A stretch of DNA of 64,000 nucleotides from Dyadobacter sp. UC 10. GTDB lineage: Bacteria > Bacteroidota > Bacteroidia > Cytophagales > Spirosomataceae. The stretch covers positions 4,708,501-4,772,500 of the forward strand of contig NZ_VSRN01000001.1 in the NCBI RefSeq assembly GCF_008369915.1. Reading direction: 5' to 3'. Shown in pieces: positions 61,700-64,000 of the stretch (position 1 is the first letter of the stretch; every line of letters begins with the position of its first letter). Below the pieces are notes generated by a model. The model was given only the letters and a program-made list of their open reading frames with translations. It searched no databases and was not told where the DNA came from. The position numbers and the translations under genes are program-made.

Positions 61700-63157
61700 T
61701 TACTTCCAAACCAGCGTCGCTACTGCATTCGGGTCGATTGTATAGCTGAACTGATTTCCGTTCATCGCCACTGTAAACTTTTTGTTATCCCCGCTCTGGT
61801 TCAAAATCACCAGCACATTGGAGTCGTCGGGATTCACGAATGCAACGTGTTCAAGGCCGCTGGCAGCACTTAGTTTGCCGGACTGCACGCGGAATGCGCC
61901 GGGGCGCACGAATTTCGACATGTGGGCGATGGTGTAGTATTCAACGTTTTTAGTAATGCTACCGTCGGCATGAATGGTCACCACGCCGCGGCAGTTATCA
62001 CAGCCTTTGTTTTTCGGGCCGTCGTTTTCATCCAGGGCAATGTTCCAAAGCAATGCATTCTTCGACCAGTTGTTGGCGGTGCCGATGAAGATATTGGACA
62101 TATTCCATTTCAAATTGTCGGAGAAATTGGTCGCCCAGCGCCCGCCTGATATTTCGGTGAAATACAATTCCTTATCCGGAAACTGATCGTGTACCTGGCT
62201 CATCGCGGACACACTTCCGCCATAAGCATGAAATGCCGAACCCGCTACGAACTGATTTGCCTGCGGATCTTTCAGGATTGAAACCGGGTAACCCGGCCGG
62301 TCCCAGTTGTGATCGTAAAGCAGGACTTTTGTTTGAATGGATCTGGATTGAAAAAGCGGGCCCAGGTGATTTTTGATAAAAACCAATTGCGCTGCCGAAT
62401 CCATTCCCATGGAGGGATATGCAGCTTCATGCAGCGGTTCGTTCTGCACGGAAAGCGCGTCTATCGTAATACCTGCGCTTTTGTAAGCATCCAGATATTT
62501 CACAAAATAATTGGCGTAGGCGCCATACCATTCCGGTTTCAAACTTCCGCCCGCCAGTTTTCCATTGTTTTTCATCCACGCCGGCGCCGACCAGGGCGTG
62601 GCCATGATTTTGATCGAAGGCTGCAATGCGACCACCGATTTCAATACCGGAATCAGATCCGTTTGGTCTTTCGCAATGGAGAATTTGGCCAAAGAAGCGT
62701 CGGTTTGTCCTGCAGGCAGATCATTGTAAGTAAAATCTTCCAGCGAAAAGTCCGACGCGCCCATTGTCACGCGGATGTAGCTCATGCCAATTCCGGCCTG
62801 CGGGTCGAAAAGATCTTTCAGCAGATCCGCACGTTGGGTTGCATTCAGTTTTTGATTGATCAGATAAGCAGAAGAACCCGTCATCGCGCCGCCGAAACCT
62901 TCCATTTCCTGCAATTTCGTATTGAAATCAATGTTGATCAGGTTTTCGGACGGAGAGACGGAGCCGGCTTTTACGATCGCAAGCGGGTTGTCACTTTTCA
63001 GTAATTTGCTTTGTGACCCGTTTGTAACCCACACCGCCACTTTATTGGCAGTGAGGGTATCCTGTGGTTTGGGATCTTCATTCACCGGTGCCTTTGCCGA
63101 ACAGCTGCTCAATGCAATGCCCAGGCCCGCTACCGTCGCAATCAGAACGTTTTTCAT
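61700..63157 (-). CDS. GH30-family glycoside hydrolase lipoprotein
   Basis: A 485-residue enzyme resembling GH30 glucosylceramidase-like beta-glucosidases or beta-1,6-glucanases. The ATG at 63157 gives a lipoprotein signal (MKNVLIATVAGLGIALSSC, Cys19); a longer frame from 63220 would not. The core has EMEGFGGAMTGSSAYLI, MSYIRVTMGASDFS, MATPWSAPAWMK and SVQNEP with acid/base Glu240. The nucleophile is Glu335 in FTEISGG, and LWNIALDENDGP follows. The last 80 residues form the usual C-terminal beta-sandwich. It lies 80 nt after the stop of the partial susD gene on the same strand, so it belongs to that locus. The likely target is a beta-glucan, with GH30 subfamily uncertain. Confidence 0.92.
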   Translation of the reverse strand: MKNVLIATVAGLGIALSSCSAKAPVNEDPKPQDTLTANKVAVWVTNGSQSKLLKSDNPLAIVKAGSVSPSENLINIDFNTKLQEMEGFGGAMTGSSAYLINQKLNATQRADLLKDLFDPQAGIGMSYIRVTMGASDFSLEDFTYNDLPAGQTDASLAKFSIAKDQTDLIPVLKSVVALQPSIKIMATPWSAPAWMKNNGKLAGGSLKPEWYGAYANYFVKYLDAYKSAGITIDALSVQNEPLHEAAYPSMGMDSAAQLVFIKNHLGPLFQSRSIQTKVLLYDHNWDRPGYPVSILKDPQANQFVAGSAFHAYGGSVSAMSQVHDQFPDKELYFTEISGGRWATNFSDNLKWNMSNIFIGTANNWSKNALLWNIALDENDGPKNKGCDNCRGVVTIHADGSITKNVEYYTIAHMSKFVRPGAFRVQSGKLSAASGLEHVAFVNPDDSNVLVILNQSGDNKKFTVAMNGNQFSYTIDPNAVATLVWK

Positions 63158-63237
63158 GAGTTGATGTAAAATAAAAGTCACGCCGGAAGAGACATTTTGA
63201 CAATGCCCATTCTGCGGCATGACTTGACATGGATTTC

Positions 63238-64000
63238 TTAATAACCGTTATTCTGTTTCAAATTGGCATTTTTATCTATTTCGCCCTGCGGGACCGGCCA
63301 GAACAATCTGGTGTCGGTCAGTTTATAGTTCAAGCTTTTGCCTGCACCGTCTTTGACAGCTTCCATCACCGGTACCACGCGGGCGGTGCGGGTCAGATCG
63401 TACCAGCGCTGGCCTTCGAATGCCAGTTCCAGACGACGTTCTTTTTCAATCGCCAGTCGCATCGCTGCCTGGTCAGCCGCGGTAGTCGCAGGCAGTTTGG
63501 CCCGGGTCCTGATCTGGTTTACCAAAGTTCGGGCGGTCGTCAGGTCGCCGGTTTCGTTCGCCGCCTCTGCTTTCAGCAGCAATACATCTGCCAAACGGTA
63601 CATAATGATGTTTTGCGAAGCGTCAGTATTGCGCATTTTGTAGGCAAACGGAAAGGTATTCAACGACCAGTATTTGTCTGACCATTTGCCGGTTACGTTA
63701 GCCGTGAAAATCGTCGAGGCCTTGCGCACTGCATCTTTTTCGTCGTCAAATGCTTTAATAAGATCATTGGATGGCGTGTTGAATTTTTTCCAGTCGGTAC
63801 CGTAGAACATCGAGGAGCCCCAGTTTCCACCTGTTGCCCAATCCTGAAAGTTCAGCTCAAAGATCGCTTCCGCGCTGTTTTCATGCTTTCCGTCCCACAG
63901 GTCTTCGAAGTTGGGCATTAAGGTATACCCCAATGCGATCACCTTGTCGGCATTTTCCTTCACCTTCGCCCAGTCTTTGCGGGTGGCGTACACTTTCGAA
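63238..64000 (-). CDS. SusD/RagB-family lipoprotein, 5' part beyond the window
   Basis: About 254 residues of the C-terminal half of a SusD protein; the frame continues through the right edge without a start codon. IIMYRLADVLLLKAEAANETGDLTTARTLVNQIRTRAKLPA and EKERRLELAFEGQRWYDLTRTARVVPVM are diagnostic of the family, and the end LFWPVPQGEIDKNANLKQNNGY is the usual SusD terminus. The GH30 lipoprotein is downstream. A SusC gene is expected to the right, outside the window. Confidence 0.93.
   Translation of the reverse strand, partial: SKVYATRKDWAKVKENADKVIALGYTLMPNFEDLWDGKHENSAEAIFELNFQDWATGGNWGSSMFYGTDWKKFNTPSNDLIKAFDDEKDAVRKASTIFTANVTGKWSDKYWSLNTFPFAYKMRNTDASQNIIMYRLADVLLLKAEAANETGDLTTARTLVNQIRTRAKLPATTAADQAAMRLAIEKERRLELAFEGQRWYDLTRTARVVPVMEAVKDGAGKSLNYKLTDTRLFWPVPQGEIDKNANLKQNNGY

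Noticed and set aside
62309..63004. A 231-residue rightward open frame
   Set aside because: It is antisense to the GH30 gene, Arg/His/Phe-rich and without domain features.
1..64000. CRISPR arrays, insertion sequences, prophage, rRNA and tRNA genes
   Set aside because: I scanned for regular repeats, transposase-like or integrase-like frames and conserved RNA motifs and found none. A dedicated search could still detect a degenerate copy.

Overview
The window looks like chromosomal DNA of a Bacteroidota bacterium, most likely Cytophagales and perhaps a Dyadobacter relative. This is an inference from SusC/SusD pairs, a hybrid two-component regulator, type IX secretion (T9SS) C-terminal sorting domains, TAnnTTTG-type -7 promoter elements and roughly balanced base composition. 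No rRNA, tRNA, insertion sequence, prophage or CRISPR array was seen. The genes are mostly devoted to finding, cutting and importing glycans.

Layout. (1) 1-529: an ECF sigma factor cut by the left edge. (2) 769-17044: a compact polysaccharide utilization locus made of a hybrid sensor/regulator, SusC, SusD, a glycan-binding lipoprotein, a GH44 endoglucanase with a T9SS signal, a GH31 alpha-xylosidase and an MFS transporter. The enzyme pair points to xyloglucan. A perfect inverted repeat lies in front of susC, and a hairpin-rich repeat-like element separates the binding-protein gene from the GH44 gene. (3) 17185-20881: a LamG protein with a type B T9SS signal and a GH20-like hexosaminidase. (4) 21103-24065: a HAD phosphatase, a PD-(D/E)XK (DUF1016) protein, an XRE regulator and a HigBA-type toxin-antitoxin pair. 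(5) 24175-42419: a long leftward gene set (S9 peptidase, DMT transporter, two beta-propellers, a GH123-like protein, a DUF5107-TPR protein, an esterase, an orphan ACT protein, a DeoR regulator and NamZ muramidase). It is divergent from a rightward agaS-pfkB-aldolase operon that encodes the lower part of galactosamine/tagatose catabolism. I read this as one amino-sugar scavenging locus and the best candidate for an undescribed system here. (6) 42601-49591: an M23-like/PKD/golvesin-domain protein, then a leftward SusC/SusD pair with a good terminator. (7) 50075-57363: PadR with an FtsX-like permease; a sensor kinase/response regulator pair divergent from an unknown secreted protein, with four phased TTAAC repeats between them; and a Fic protein. 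(8) 57375-61665: an aminoglycoside 6-adenylyltransferase-like protein, pirin, a luciferase-like monooxygenase, a Crp/Fnr regulator and a GNAT. An identical 14-bp palindrome occurs on both sides of the Crp/Fnr gene. (9) 61700-64000: a GH30 lipoprotein and the 3' part of another susD, the end of a further glycan locus that leaves the window.

How the genes work together. In the first locus the model is surface cleavage by GH44, capture by the binding protein and SusD, TonB-driven import by SusC, removal of xylose by GH31 in the periplasm, then MFS uptake. In the central locus, secreted hydrolases would free amino sugars, and AgaS, the PfkB kinase and the class II aldolase would convert galactosamine-6-phosphate to triose phosphates under DeoR control. 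Protein families were assigned by reading motifs, without database searches; domain borders are approximate.
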